DNA of 64,000 bases from Niameybacter massiliensis (GCF_001282685.1 NZ_LN875033.1:122210-186209), one strand, 5' to 3'. Shown: positions 17,596-27,700, numbered from the stretch's first letter. Numbers and translations: made by a program. Notes: generated by a model from the sequence alone, not told the origin.

Positions 17596-19023
17596 CTATT
17601 TATCTTCTGCAAAAGTTTTCTTATAGAAGATAATAAAGCAAGTTAATGTTGTAAGTGCAGCTAAGATATCTGCTACTGGCTCTGCCATTAATACACCTGC
17701 TAATTGATCTGTCATAAATAATGGTAAAATAAATACAAGAGGAATAAGTAAAATAATTTTTCTTAATAAAGCTAAGAATAATGAAATTTTAGCTTGCCCT
17801 AATGCTAAGAAAGTTTGTTGACACGCTGTTTGTGCACCCATCATAAAGAGTCCTGCAAAGAATATTTTCATACTCCATGTTGTCATTTCCATTACATTTG
17901 GATCATTATTAAATAAGCTTACAAGTATTTGTGGTGCAAACATAACAACTAGCCACATTATACCTGTATAAGTTAAACAACATGTAAGTAATAATTTAAA
18001 TGTCTTTTTAACCCTATCCATTTGTCTAGCACCATAGTTATAACTGATAATAGGCTGTGCCCCTTGTGTTAATCCTAGCATTGGTAAACTTACTATTTGC
18101 ATAATACTGCTCATAATTGTCATTGATCCAATAGCTAAGTTTCCAATTCCCTCACCTAGTAAATTACCATATGTAAGTAATTGATTATTTAAACTAATAA
18201 GCACTAAACTTTCTGTTGATTGCATAATAAATGGTGAAATACCTAATGCCATAATTTTAAATCCTACTGACATATTAGGTTTTAAATATTCTTTTCTTAT
18301 TTTAATTGTACTTTTTTGTCCAAGTAGTTCATCTAAAATACCATTTTTAAAATGCTTTTCTTTTCCAAAGAAGAAATAGATTACCCATACAGCCGAAGCC
18401 ATTTGAGCAAGTATAGTTGCTAATGCAGCACCTTTTACGCCCATACCAAATCCAAAAATAAAAATTGGGTCTAAAACAATATTAATAATTGCACCTACCA
18501 TAACTGTGCACATACCTATTTTAGCAAAACCTTGCGTATTGATGAATGAATTCATCCCTAGTGCTAACTGTACTGCAAGCGTACCAATTAAATAAATCGT
18601 TAAATAGTCAGATGCATATTCAATAGTTGCATCACTAGCTCCAAATGCCCATAGAATTGGATCTTTGAAAATCAAAAGTAATCCCATTAAAGCAACTCCG
18701 ACTATTAAAAGTAAAGAAAAGCTAGTGGTCATAATTTGCTCTGCACCATCTTTATCTTTCTCTCCTAGCTTAATAGCTGCTAAAGGAGCGCCCCCCATTC
18801 CTACTAATGCACTAAAAGCAGATACTATTATAATAACAGGAAACGCAATCCCTACCCCTGCCATTGCATTACTATCTGGAAGCCTACCAATGTACATTCT
18901 ATCTACAATGTTATAAAGTACATTTACCATTTGTGCGATAATAGCTGGTAGCGCTAACTTAAAAAGCAACCCTCCAATACTATCCTTACCCAAATCTGTT
19001 GTATTCTTTTTCAATTTGTTCAC
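17596..19023 (-). CDS. MATE family efflux transporter
   Basis: A 475-residue membrane protein with about 12 predicted spans in two repeated halves, typical of MATE (multidrug and toxic compound extrusion) transporters that export drugs using H+ or Na+. The N-terminal half has KLALPAIIAQMVNVLYNIVDR and the repeat-like second half has MLGLTQGAQPIISYNYGARQ around the middle, both family signatures. Length is usual. The start is ATG 19023 behind AAAAGGAGTG. The gene has its own upstream region with a nested palindrome and its own terminator. The substrate cannot be told from sequence. Confidence 0.93.
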   Translation of the reverse strand: MNKLKKNTTDLGKDSIGGLLFKLALPAIIAQMVNVLYNIVDRMYIGRLPDSNAMAGVGIAFPVIIIVSAFSALVGMGGAPLAAIKLGEKDKDGAEQIMTTSFSLLLIVGVALMGLLLIFKDPILWAFGASDATIEYASDYLTIYLIGTLAVQLALGMNSFINTQGFAKIGMCTVMVGAIINIVLDPIFIFGFGMGVKGAALATILAQMASAVWVIYFFFGKEKHFKNGILDELLGQKSTIKIRKEYLKPNMSVGFKIMALGISPFIMQSTESLVLISLNNQLLTYGNLLGEGIGNLAIGSMTIMSSIMQIVSLPMLGLTQGAQPIISYNYGARQMDRVKKTFKLLLTCCLTYTGIMWLVVMFAPQILVSLFNNDPNVMEMTTWSMKIFFAGLFMMGAQTACQQTFLALGQAKISLFLALLRKIILLIPLVFILPLFMTDQLAGVLMAEPVADILAALTTLTCFIIFYKKTFAEDK

Positions 19024-19031
19024 TCCTTTTA

Positions 19032-19075
19032 AGTATAGTTCATTTCATTGAATACCTACTTCAATGTACTATACT
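19032..19075. promoter_or_regulatory. Nested inverted repeats before the MATE gene
   Basis: Two concentric inverted repeats lie just upstream of the MATE ribosome-binding site: AGTATAG (19032-19038) with CTATACT (19069-19075), and inside it CATTGAA (19046-19052) with TTCAATG (19060-19066). They could form an RNA hairpin or bind a dimeric repressor (MarR or TetR kind, which often control efflux genes). No regulator gene is adjacent. Confidence 0.5.
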
Positions 19076-19102
19076 ACAGGATTATGAGTAAAGTATAAAC
19101 AC

Positions 19103-19981
19103 CTATCTCATATCTACATTATCGCAATTACTACAATATAGCTTAATTTTATTCCCAAGTGTTTTTGCATCTTCATATCCCTCATAGTATAATTCTTCTA
19201 ACTTATTTTTATCTTTTTCAAATCTATCAATCTTAATAAGCTTAGTAGGTCTTATAACAATAATCTTACCTTCTGCTTCTAATTCTTGCAAAGATTTCAA
19301 TGTATTATTATAGTTTTCATGTCTATTACCAATCGTATGAATAAGCTTTGGATACTGTTTATATTTATGTGTATAAATGTGTTTAAATGGTTCTGGTTTT
19401 TTTATATAGTCTGCATTTCTTGTTACTACTACTATATTCTTGTCATGTCCTTGTTTAATTGAATATTGAATTGGAATTGAATCTGCAGTTCCACCATCTA
19501 ACAACTTCTTCCCCTCAAGCTCTACTATAGGTGCAAACATAGGAATAGAGCTTGAAGCTCTCAAATACTCATTTACTAATTGTGTATTTCTTCCGTCTAA
19601 ATACTCTGGTTCTCCCGTTTCACAATTAGTTGCTACAATAGTAAGATGCATTGGTGAATTAAAATAAGCATCATAATCAAAGGGCACTAACTCATCCGGG
19701 ATCATTTTAAATATAAAATCCATCCCAAACAAGCTTCCTTGTTTTATTAGATTTTGCATACTTAGATATCTTTTATCTCCAATGTACTCTGTATTAACCT
19801 TGAGATTTCTTCCTCTTTGTTTTGCAATATATGATACTGCATTACATGCTCCTGCTGAAACACCTATTACATTATGAAAATATATCTCTTCATCTAAAAA
19901 ATAATCTAGAACTCCTGCTGTATACAGGCCTCGCATTCCTCCGCCTTCTAATACAAGTCCTACCTTACTCACTCTCATCAT
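19103..19981 (-). CDS. Patatin-like phospholipase family protein
   Basis: A 292-residue cytoplasmic serine hydrolase of the patatin family (lipid acyl hydrolase). Motifs, numbered from the second of two adjacent ATGs: oxyanion-hole GGGMRG at 12-17, nucleophile elbow GVSAG with Ser41, and the Asp of LLDGG at D161, giving the usual Ser-Asp dyad. No signal peptide or membrane segment is seen. The extreme C-terminus carries CSNC, absent from most relatives, possibly a metal site or a chance pair. Two ATGs begin the frame and neither has a strong site, so the start may be 19978. It stands alone between MATE and divIC. The physiological substrate is unknown. Confidence 0.9.
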   Translation of the reverse strand: MMRVSKVGLVLEGGGMRGLYTAGVLDYFLDEEIYFHNVIGVSAGACNAVSYIAKQRGRNLKVNTEYIGDKRYLSMQNLIKQGSLFGMDFIFKMIPDELVPFDYDAYFNSPMHLTIVATNCETGEPEYLDGRNTQLVNEYLRASSSIPMFAPIVELEGKKLLDGGTADSIPIQYSIKQGHDKNIVVVTRNADYIKKPEPFKHIYTHKYKQYPKLIHTIGNRHENYNNTLKSLQELEAEGKIIVIRPTKLIKIDRFEKDKNKLEELYYEGYEDAKTLGNKIKLYCSNCDNVDMR

Positions 19982-20143
19982 CTCTTTTCTTTTTATTTAA
20001 CTTTATACTCATATTGTAGATATTACCATTATACCCTTATGCTTGATTCTACCTATAAACAACTGCTATTGTCTAGTCCTTATCCAATTCTTTTGGCAAA
20101 CAAAGAGGACTGTTTGCACACTACCCTCTAGTTGCAACAGCCC

Positions 20144-20419
20144 TTATTTTTCTTTAAATACAATATCATCTTTCTTAACCATCCCTAGCTTGTCTCTGGC
20201 TACACGTTCTATGTACTCTAGAGTCTCCATATTGTCTTTTTCTTTATTAAGCTCCTCTAGTTCATTCTGTTCTTCTTCTAGCTTCTTTGTAGCTTCAACA
20301 AGCTGATTATCTAGCTTATTGATAACTTTATTTAACTCAATTGTTCTTGCTCCTAAATAAAGTAATATGCCCATGCTTGTTATAAAGGTTATACGCCATA
20401 TTATTTTCTTATTTATCAT
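20144..20419 (-). CDS. divIC: Septum formation initiator (DivIC/FtsB-like)
   Basis: A 91-residue bitopic membrane protein: one span at about 8-26, then a leucine-heptad coiled coil (about 29-65) and the conserved YIERVARDKLGMVKKDD end typical of DivIC/FtsB. In division it forms a complex with FtsL and DivIB that activates septal peptidoglycan synthesis. It follows yabQ by 60 bases on the same strand. The order hup, rqcP, yabP, yabQ, divIC is that of the Bacillus oriC region. Confidence 0.93.
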   Translation of the reverse strand: MINKKIIWRITFITSMGILLYLGARTIELNKVINKLDNQLVEATKKLEEEQNELEELNKEKDNMETLEYIERVARDKLGMVKKDDIVFKEK

Positions 20420-20479
20420 GTGTATCCCACCTATTAATTGTTCTATTTCTATCTTAATATTTTTAACAGGTGTTGTAAA

Positions 20480-20998
20480 TCACTTTGTGCGCTTATATTT
20501 TACTCCACTCTTAATATCTGCATTTTTAAAGTATAATCTTCTCTGCAATTTCTTCATTTTCCACTTACGTTTATTATCTAATTGAATACCAAATCGTTTA
20601 AGCATTCTAAGTGGTATTTTAACAACATTGATCATCCACTTAATAGGAATACTTATAATATGTATTAAAGTTCTTAGAATATGTTTGACGACTTCTATAA
20701 GCCAGGTGGCAAACTTCATAAATACAATGCTAAACGTGCAAAAATAAAATATAGCTCCTAATATAATACCTATAAATACAAAAAATCTAATTTGTCCATA
20801 ATTATGCATGTATAAAATAGAAAAACCTATGAGTGCACAACATATCCAATAAATTGTATCTTCAACTTGTACACTCCAGTTAGGATGAGGAATAATCTTT
20901 CTAAAAATCCTTATAAGGTCATAGAGCATGCCCATAATTACTCCTATTAGGATACAGGTTAGGAATAATCCGCTCTGAGTATTTACTACTTGATTCAT
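20480..20998 (-). CDS. yabQ: Spore cortex biosynthesis protein YabQ
   Basis: A 172-residue membrane protein with four or so hydrophobic segments in the first two thirds and a basic C-terminal tail (RKWKMKKLQRRLYFKN). The N-terminal GMLYDLIRIFRKI segment and position directly downstream of yabP and upstream of divIC identify YabQ, which is needed for spore cortex formation. It starts 12 bases after yabP and is probably cotranscribed from a mother-cell promoter not resolved here. Confidence 0.92.
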   Translation of the reverse strand: MNQVVNTQSGLFLTCILIGVIMGMLYDLIRIFRKIIPHPNWSVQVEDTIYWICCALIGFSILYMHNYGQIRFFVFIGIILGAIFYFCTFSIVFMKFATWLIEVVKHILRTLIHIISIPIKWMINVVKIPLRMLKRFGIQLDNKRKWKMKKLQRRLYFKNADIKSGVKYKRTK

Positions 20999-21010
20999 AT
21001 CATCTACCTA

Positions 21011-21289
21011 CTACTTAAATAATCTGCCTAGCAATGAACCTTTTTTGCTAGAGTTATTTTGTTCTTGATAGATTAATCCTGATACATGCCCTTCTACGAT
21101 TAATTCCCCACTGTCTAAATTCATTTTGACAATGTGTAAGTCATCACCCTCTATATCTAAGTATCCCTGAGACGTTTCAAGCTCTATCACTTTCTCATCA
21201 AACGCAAATACATCGGTTACACCTGTCATATTAAGCCTAGTTCGGTCTAACAGAGTTAAAGTATGTTTTTTAGCGATCTTTTCCTCCAT
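21011..21289 (-). CDS. yabP: Sporulation protein YabP
   Basis: A 92-residue soluble protein of the YabP/YqfC family. It has the N-terminal KHTLTLLDRTRLNMTGV and the repeated motif ETSQGYLDIEGDDLHIVKM, ending in a basic tail. YabP interacts with YabQ for cortex formation in Bacillus. The ATG at 21289 is preferred because AAAGGGGTGG lies 8 bases upstream; a GTG at 21301 falls inside that site. It is followed by yabQ after 12 bases. Confidence 0.93.
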   Translation of the reverse strand: MEEKIAKKHTLTLLDRTRLNMTGVTDVFAFDEKVIELETSQGYLDIEGDDLHIVKMNLDSGELIVEGHVSGLIYQEQNNSSKKGSLLGRLFK

Positions 21290-21354
21290 AATAAAATCCA
21301 CCCCTTTATAATAAGTTCTTACTACTTATTTATATTGAGGTGGACTCAGTTTTA

Positions 21355-21594
21355 TTACAACATACGATATAAGGATTCTGTATCTTCTTTTTTTACATGT
21401 TCTTTAATATCTAAAACTTCATATTTTAATAGTTTTTCACCAAATTGAATTTGAATAATATCACCCATATTTACATTGGTTGATGCTTTGGCTACTTTAT
21501 CATTAATACTCACACGACCTTGGTCACATGCTTCTTGTGCAATAGTACGTCTTTTAATAATACGCGTAAGCTTTAAGTATTTATCAATTCTCAT
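21355..21594 (-). CDS. rqcP: RqcP, S4-domain ribosome quality-control factor (YabO)
   Basis: A 79-residue protein made of one S4 RNA-binding domain: MRIDKYLKLTRIIKRRTIAQE followed by CDQGRVSIN and the KEDTESLYRML end closely match the YabO/RqcP family. RqcP binds the 50S subunit with RqcH and assists C-terminal alanine tailing of stalled chains. ATG 21594 has GGAGG upstream; a frame to 21633 would run into the hup terminator. It lies between hup and yabP, the usual position, with hup termination partly separating it. Confidence 0.9.
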   Translation of the reverse strand: MRIDKYLKLTRIIKRRTIAQEACDQGRVSINDKVAKASTNVNMGDIIQIQFGEKLLKYEVLDIKEHVKKEDTESLYRML

Positions 21595-21612
21595 TGACCA
21601 TTTCCTCCATAA

Positions 21613-21645
21613 TGATAAAAAGAACCTACACAAATGTGTAGATTC
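21613..21645 (-). terminator. Terminator of hup
   Basis: An 11-bp stem with one G-U pair (arms 21622-21632 and 21635-21645) is followed by TTTTTATC on the minus strand, 16 bases after the hup stop. It sits directly in front of rqcP, so it may attenuate rather than fully end transcription. Confidence 0.75.
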
Positions 21646-21661
21646 TCCTATCTCTCATTTA

Positions 21662-21937
21662 TTATTGGTTTACAGCATCTTTTAAAGCTTTACCAGCTTT
21701 AAATTTAGGAGCTTTTCCACCAGGAATTTGGATTTCTTCGTTTGTTTTAGGATTTCTACCAACGCGTGGTTTTCTTTCTGTAACTTCGAATGTACCGAAT
21801 CCTACTAATTGAACTTTACCATCATTTGTAAGTTCTTCCATAACTGCATCTTCGAAAGCTTTTAATGCTTTTTCAGCGTCTTTTTTGCTAATTTCTGCTT
21901 TTGCAGCCATAGCTGCTACTAATTCAGATTTGTTCAT
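21662..21937 (-). CDS. hup: DNA-binding protein HU
   Basis: A 91-residue histone-like HU protein: MNKSELVAAMAAKAEISKKDAE then the beta-arm GRNPKTNEEIQIPGGKAPKFKAGKALKD, including the conserved intercalating Pro in the arm tip (IPGGKAP). HU dimers bend and compact DNA and help initiation at oriC. It follows mazG on the same strand with 52 bases between, and heads the hup-rqcP-yabP-yabQ-divIC run typical of oriC regions. Strong RBS AGGAGG. Confidence 0.97.
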   Translation of the reverse strand: MNKSELVAAMAAKAEISKKDAEKALKAFEDAVMEELTNDGKVQLVGFGTFEVTERKPRVGRNPKTNEEIQIPGGKAPKFKAGKALKDAVNQ

Positions 21938-21989
21938 AATAAAAATCCTCCTCTATTCATGCATTTACATGGATATTATGTATTGAAAA

Positions 21990-22787
21990 TTAGATGTTTG
22001 ATTCAACTTTTTTACATTCATTCCATAGCTGATCCATCTCTTCCAATGTCATTTGCGATAGTTGTTTTCCCTTAGCAAACGCCGAATTTTCAATATATCT
22101 AAATCTATTTATAAACTTTTCCGTACTGTTTGTCAAGGCAAATTCAGGATTTATTTCTAAAAAATAAGATAAATTAACCATAGAAAACAAAACATCACCT
22201 AATTCTTCATTCATTTTGTCTAATCTCCCCTGTTTTATCTCTATTTTCAACTCTTCAATTTCCTCAAAAACCTTATCCAGTATAGGTTCATAGCTATCCC
22301 ATGTAAATCCGACTTCTGCCGCTTTTTTTTGCACTTTATAGGCACGCATAAGGGCAGGTAAGGCACGTGCTACTTGATCCATGGACTCCGTCTGAGTTTC
22401 TTGTTTTTTCTCTTTCTTTTTTAGTTTCTCCCAATTTTCTAAGATTTCTTTGGTATTATTAGTTTCTTCTCCCTGTTTAAACACATGAGGATGTCTATAT
22501 ACTAGTTTCGACGCAATACCATCTATTACATCTTCCATAGTAAATTCACTGGCTTCATTAGCAATTTGTGATTGCATCATTACTTGCATTAGTACATCGC
22601 CTAATTCTTCTTTTAAATTAGCTGTGTCTTTGTTTTGTATCGCTTCTACTAGTTCATATGTTTCTTCAATCAGAGAAGGTACTAAGGATTCATGAGTTTG
22701 TTCTCTATCCCAGGCACATCCATTTTCACTTCTCAGTAATTCAATAATATCCTTCAAATCTTGGTATGTATATTTTTTCTTTTCCAT
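21990..22787 (-). CDS. mazG: Nucleoside triphosphate pyrophosphohydrolase MazG
   Basis: A 265-residue MazG that hydrolyses NTPs to NMP and PPi, removing unwanted or excess nucleotides. Two MazG domains are visible, each with an ExxE...ExxD metal motif: LIEETYELVEAI with EELGDVLMQVMM in the first, EEIEELKIEI with EELGDVLFSMVN in the second. The usual N-terminal methyltransferase (YabN) fusion of some Firmicutes is absent. ATG 22787 is chosen over the GTG/ATG just upstream because GGGGTG lies 6 bases before it. It is followed by hup. Confidence 0.93.
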   Translation of the reverse strand: MEKKKYTYQDLKDIIELLRSENGCAWDREQTHESLVPSLIEETYELVEAIQNKDTANLKEELGDVLMQVMMQSQIANEASEFTMEDVIDGIASKLVYRHPHVFKQGEETNNTKEILENWEKLKKKEKKQETQTESMDQVARALPALMRAYKVQKKAAEVGFTWDSYEPILDKVFEEIEELKIEIKQGRLDKMNEELGDVLFSMVNLSYFLEINPEFALTNSTEKFINRFRYIENSAFAKGKQLSQMTLEEMDQLWNECKKVESNI

Positions 22788-22881
22788 ACTCATCACCCCT
22801 TTGCTATTTACCCGATAACCATAGTCTAAATGGTATTAAATCTCCATTCTAACTAAGAAATCTGTTTATATTGTAACACAT

Positions 22882-22921
22882 AAGATGCCAGCAACTAGAT
22901 TAAAATAGTTACTGGCATCTT
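22882..22921. terminator. Terminator of spoVT
   Basis: An imperfect inverted repeat, AAGATGCCAG (22882-22891) with CTGGCATCTT (22912-22921), plus an inner AACTA/TAGTT pairing, overlaps the last bases before the spoVT stop (22923). It should end spoVT transcription before mazG's own region. Confidence 0.7.
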
Positions 22922-22922
22922 A

Positions 22923-23474
22923 TTATTGTTCCATTTGGCGTCCTAAAAAACCAGATGCAGATTGTGCAAGCTTTTCTTCTACTTCGCCCATATGGGTTCC
23001 TTTAATTGTTGATAAGAAAATTACAGCTCCGATAGCATCTCCTTCACAAATAATAGGAGAAATAATCTCAGAGTGATAACCTTCTGTACTACCTTCTGAT
23101 AATATAGGTACAAACTTAGAATCCTCTTTATCTGCATGTAAAAGACTACGTGCTTCTATAGCGCGTTCTAAGTTACTACTAATGCTTTTATCCAAAAATT
23201 CTTTCTTTGAGCCTCCTGAAATAGCAATAATCTGATCTTTATCAGAAATGCATGTAATATGACCTGTAGCTTGAGCAAGAGCTTCTGCGTATTCTTTTGC
23301 AAACGCACTTAATTCTCCTACTGGCGAATATTTTTTAAGGATCACTTGTCCATCATGATCCGTAAATATTTCAAGTGGATCCCCTTCTCTAATACGTAGA
23401 GTACGGCGAATTTCTTTCGGGATAACTACACGTCCTAAATCATCTATCCTTCTAACGATGCCTGTTGCTTTCAA
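22923..23474 (-). CDS. spoVT: Stage V sporulation protein T (AbrB-type regulator)
   Basis: A 183-residue late-forespore regulator. Residues 1-50 form the swapped-hairpin AbrB domain (RRIDDLGRVVIPKEIRRTL) and residues 55-180 a GAF domain. SpoVT represses or activates sigma-G genes for spore coat and germination. The start is TTG at 23474 behind AAGGAGG, with 8 bases between. A perfect sigma-G promoter lies upstream. The gene is followed by a terminator and mazG. Confidence 0.96.
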   Translation of the reverse strand: MKATGIVRRIDDLGRVVIPKEIRRTLRIREGDPLEIFTDHDGQVILKKYSPVGELSAFAKEYAEALAQATGHITCISDKDQIIAISGGSKKEFLDKSISSNLERAIEARSLLHADKEDSKFVPILSEGSTEGYHSEIISPIICEGDAIGAVIFLSTIKGTHMGEVEEKLAQSASGFLGRQMEQ

Positions 23475-23530
23475 GTAAACAACCTCCTTAATTGTCTGAT
23501 TTGGAATAAATGTTCTTTTATCTTTAGGTA

Positions 23531-23560
23531 TATTATGCTACTATTTTTTCTAGAATATAC
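23531..23560 (-). promoter_or_regulatory. Sigma-G promoter of spoVT
   Basis: GTATA (complement of 23556-23560) and CATAATA (complement of 23531-23537) are separated by 18 bp (23538-23555). This matches the sigma-G consensus GHATR-N18-CATWHTA at every position and agrees with forespore expression of spoVT in Bacillus. Confidence 0.75.
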
Positions 23561-23593
23561 ATTTTTAGTAAGACTTTCACATTTACATATAAA

Positions 23594-23618
23594 AAAACCA
23601 CCTATAAAAGGCGGTTTT
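23594..23618 (-). terminator. Terminator of the prsA-like gene
   Basis: A 9-bp stem with one G-U pair (arms 23594-23602 and 23610-23618) is followed by a T-run on the minus strand. It overlaps the stop codon of the gene. Confidence 0.75.
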
Positions 23619-24681
23619 ATTCTTTGCTAGCACTATCAGTTTCTATAGTTTCTTCAGTAGCATTTATAATATTGATTTCCTCATAAAGCTCGGTTTTTTC
23701 AACTTGTGCATTACTAATCATTGTATTAAATTCATTATTGGTAAATTCACGTTTTGAAGCACTAATAAATTCATTACGCATTACTTCTTCATCTGCTGGA
23801 ATATGTGCATCTGTTTTAATAATATGATAGCCATAAGCAGTTTTTACAAGTTCTGGCCATACTTGACCATCTTTTCCTGCAAATGCTGCTTCTTCAAACT
23901 CTTTAACCATTTTCCCTCTTCTAAAAGTATACTGACCATCTGGTGTTCCATCTACTTGATTAAGAGAACCAGCATCATCAGAATACGTAGTTGCAAGTTT
24001 AGAGAGATCTTCTCCATTTAATGCTTTTTGAAGTACTTCTTCTGCTTGTGCTAATTTTTTAGCTTTTTCATTTTCTGGAAGTTCATTGGATGCATCATCT
24101 GTTGTTTTTAAGAGAACATGTGTTGCCGTAACTTGCTCATAAATCCCTTTGTTGTCTTCAATAAATTTAGTAATTTCAGCTTCTTGAGGCATATAATTTT
24201 GTCCTAGTTTTTCTTCAACTAGACTCACTAAATCTGTAGCCAATAAGAATTTCTCAATGTCTTTTTCACCAAAATGGTAGGTTTCAATAATCTCAGAATT
24301 ATTTTTCACAAATTTCTCCGCATTTTCTTTAGCCGCTTTTTCTTGGTCCTTAGTTACTTGGACTCCTAATTCTTCTGCTTTTTTAGCTGCTACTACTGAT
24401 AAAATAGTAGACTCTAAAGCACGCTGTTTGGCTAAATCACTCGTATTTTGTCCTTCTATTTGCATATTCCATATAGTTGGACCTGAGATTTGCTCAAAAT
24501 ATTGCTGAGTATACCATAAATATATTCTATATAAAGATTCAGGAATCTTTTCACCCTCTATTATCGCAACTATCGCATTACTTGTAGAATTCTTTCCAAA
24601 TGCACATCCTGTTATGCCAGTCATTAGCAGAGTACTTGCAAGCATTAGTGCCATTATTCTTTTTAGTTTTTTCACTGCCAT
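23617..24681 (-). CDS. prsA: PrsA-like lipoprotein foldase (parvulin type)
   Basis: A 354-residue exported lipoprotein: a positively charged start and hydrophobic core end in the lipobox ITGC with lipidated Cys26. The parvulin domain (about 185-300) has TATHVLLKTTDDA, FRRGKMVKEFEEAAF and KTAYGYHIIKTD. PrsA folds secreted proteins at the outer face of the membrane. It is the second parvulin in the window; the other at 15335 is cytoplasmic. It stands 67 bases downstream of mfd on the same strand. Confidence 0.9.
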   Translation of the reverse strand: MAVKKLKRIMALMLASTLLMTGITGCAFGKNSTSNAIVAIIEGEKIPESLYRIYLWYTQQYFEQISGPTIWNMQIEGQNTSDLAKQRALESTILSVVAAKKAEELGVQVTKDQEKAAKENAEKFVKNNSEIIETYHFGEKDIEKFLLATDLVSLVEEKLGQNYMPQEAEITKFIEDNKGIYEQVTATHVLLKTTDDASNELPENEKAKKLAQAEEVLQKALNGEDLSKLATTYSDDAGSLNQVDGTPDGQYTFRRGKMVKEFEEAAFAGKDGQVWPELVKTAYGYHIIKTDAHIPADEEVMRNEFISASKREFTNNEFNTMISNAQVEKTELYEEINIINATEETIETDSASKE

Positions 24682-24748
24682 CTCTCCTTAGCCTGTCAAT
24701 TTTACTTTATTATTCATCCATTATCTTCTTCCTCATTATAAAATAAAA

Positions 24749-27700
24749 TTATGACTGCTTCAATTTTTTCAAGGAATGTAACACATTCTTAATATAAGTG
24801 ATTCTATCTTTTTTGATTACATCCCCACAATTAAATTTAAGGCTAAGTTCTTTACCTGTTAGAATATTTACCTTCCGAGGGTATTCTGCTACGATCTCAG
24901 GTAATACCGCTGGATTTAAAGCTGCATCTTCTTTAAATTTAAATAAAATACTTTCTGGACTCTCAGAAACAAGAGTAATATCTAATTGATTAGCTTCCCA
25001 TTTAATAAGTGCTATATCAATCAGATTTTGGACACATAGTGGCATAGTTCCATATCTATCCTCTATCTCCTCTTGCATTTCATAATAGTCCTTTTCACCC
25101 TGTATAGAGGCAATCTTCTTATAAATATCTAGTTTTTGAACTTCATCTGTAATAAACTCGCTTGGTATATAAGCATTTATCTTCATCTCTATTGTTGTTT
25201 CAAAGTTTTCTTTAAGCGGTTCTCCTTGTTCTAATGCCACTGCTTGTTGAAGCATCTTACAATACAAGTCATATCCTATAGTTTCCATGTGTCCATGTTG
25301 TTGTCCACCTAAAAGGTTCCCCGCTCCTCGTATTTCTAAATCTCGCATAGCAATCTTAAATCCAGCTCCTAATTGGGTAAACTGCTTAATTGCCTGTAGT
25401 CTCTTTTCTGCAATTTCTTTAAGCACCTTATCTTTTTGATACATCAAGTAGGCATAGGCTGGTTTATTAGACCTTCCTACACGCCCTCTTAATTGATAAA
25501 GCTGACTAAGACCCATATGGTCTGCGTTATTAATGATAATCGTATTTGCATTAGCAATATCAAGACCTGTTTCAACAATGGTTGTACATACTAATACATT
25601 TATTTCTTTCTCAATAAATGCAAGCATAATACTTTCAAGTTCACGCTCACTCATCTGCCCATGAGCAAAGCCTACTTTTGCTTCTGGTATCATCTTTTGT
25701 ACTTGTACAGCCTTTTCTTCTATGTCTCTTACTTGATTATATAAGAAATAAACTTGACCATCACGAGCTAATTCCCTGTGTATGGCATCTTTTATAAAGT
25801 CTTCACTATACTCTAATACATAGGTTTGAACAGGTCGTCTTTCCAACGGCGCCTCTTCTAGAACACTCATATCTCTTACACCTATTAGGCTCATATGAAG
25901 CGTTCTTGGGATAGGGGTAGCGGTTAAAGTTAAAACATCTATTTCTGTTCTCATCTGTTTTAACTTCTCTTTATGTGTTACACCAAATCGTTGCTCTTCA
26001 TCTATAATTAATAACCCTAAATCTCTAAATTGTACATCTTTAGATAATAGCCTATGGGTTCCTATAACGATATCTATAGTTCCTTTACGTATACCTTCTA
26101 AAGTTGCTTTAATTTGCTTAGGTGTGCGGAATCTTGAGAGCACGCCTACATTCACTGGATAATTAGCCATTCGTTCTTCAAATCGCTGGAAGTGCTGTTG
26201 TGCAAGAATAGTAGTTGGTACAAGGTAGGCAACTTGTTTATTGTTTTGTACAGCCTTAAAAGCAGCCCTTATAGCAACCTCTGTCTTGCCATATCCTACA
26301 TCTCCACATACAAGTCGGTCCATGATTTTATCACTTTCCATATCCTCTTTTACTTCTTCAATGGCATTAATTTGATCCCCTGTTTCTTCATATGGAAACA
26401 TCTCTTCAAATTCATTTTGCCAAATAGAATCTGGCTCGTAAACAAATCCCCTAGCATGCTGTCTTTTGCTATAAAGCTTTATTAAGTCTTTTGCAATATC
26501 TTGTACTGCACCTTTAACTTTAGATTTTGCTTTTTTCCACTCAGCTGTACCTAGCTTACTCAACTTAGGTGCTTTTCCTTCTGCCCCTACATATTTTTGG
26601 ACCATATCCATTTGATTGATGTTTACGTACAAAGTTGAGTCATTTGCATATTCTATTTTTAAATTATCACGAGCTATACCCTCTATAACAATTTGTTCAA
26701 CACCTTTAAAAACGCCTATACCATGATTTTCATGCACCACATAATCTCCTGGTACTAGGTCCAAAAAGCTATCTATCTTGCTTCCTTTATGCTTTTTAGA
26801 AGCTTTAGGCTTTTTCTTTTCCTTCCCAAACAAATCTTTATCTGCGACTACGTGGAAGCCCGCACCTTCATACATAAATCCCTTATTAAGTGAACCTTTT
26901 GATATAATTACTTGTCCTGGCTGAATAGGATCTTGTAAGGTTTCTGAGTAAGTTGTTAAAATCCCTCTTTCCTCTAGTTCTTCCATAAGGCGCATAGCTT
27001 TAGCTTTAAGGCCTGCTAAGATTAAAACCTTCTTACCTTCAGCCTTCCAATCCTTAACATCTTTTTCTAATAACTCTAGGCTATTATAAAACGTAGTATT
27101 TTCATATACAGCAATAGAAAGCTCATTATCCGTTTCAAAATGTTCTTCATTAGTAATAAAATTATTTAATGTGATAAAAGGCTTTTGAATTAAGCTAAAG
27201 GCTGCATCTTGATATTTAAAGATAAAATCAAGTTGTTTAGGCAAAAGATGGCCATAATTTAATCGATCTAGCATACTCATCTCGTATTCTTCATATAGAC
27301 GTTCACACTTATCTCTAACTTTAACTGGTTCATCTATATATACAACTGTATTTTTAGGCAAATAGTCCAATATGCTAACCGTTTGTAGGTTAGTATAAGG
27401 AATATACGTTTCTAATCCTTCAATACTTATACCTTCTTCTATTTGCTCTAAATGTGCCTTTACTTGACTTTCTATGCTTTTTGCACTTTCTTTCTTACCT
27501 TCTCCTCTTAATGTCTCTACTACTTTTTTCAAGTCTGCTTTAATATCTGGTGCAGCCTTTTGTAATAGACTAAGTGGGAAAATAATCTCTTGGTTAGGAA
27601 TAACAATAATTTGTTCTACCTTCTCAACAGAACGCTGCGTAGAAGCATTGAACGTACGAATAGAGTCTATTTCATCATCCCAAAGTTCAATACGGTAAGG

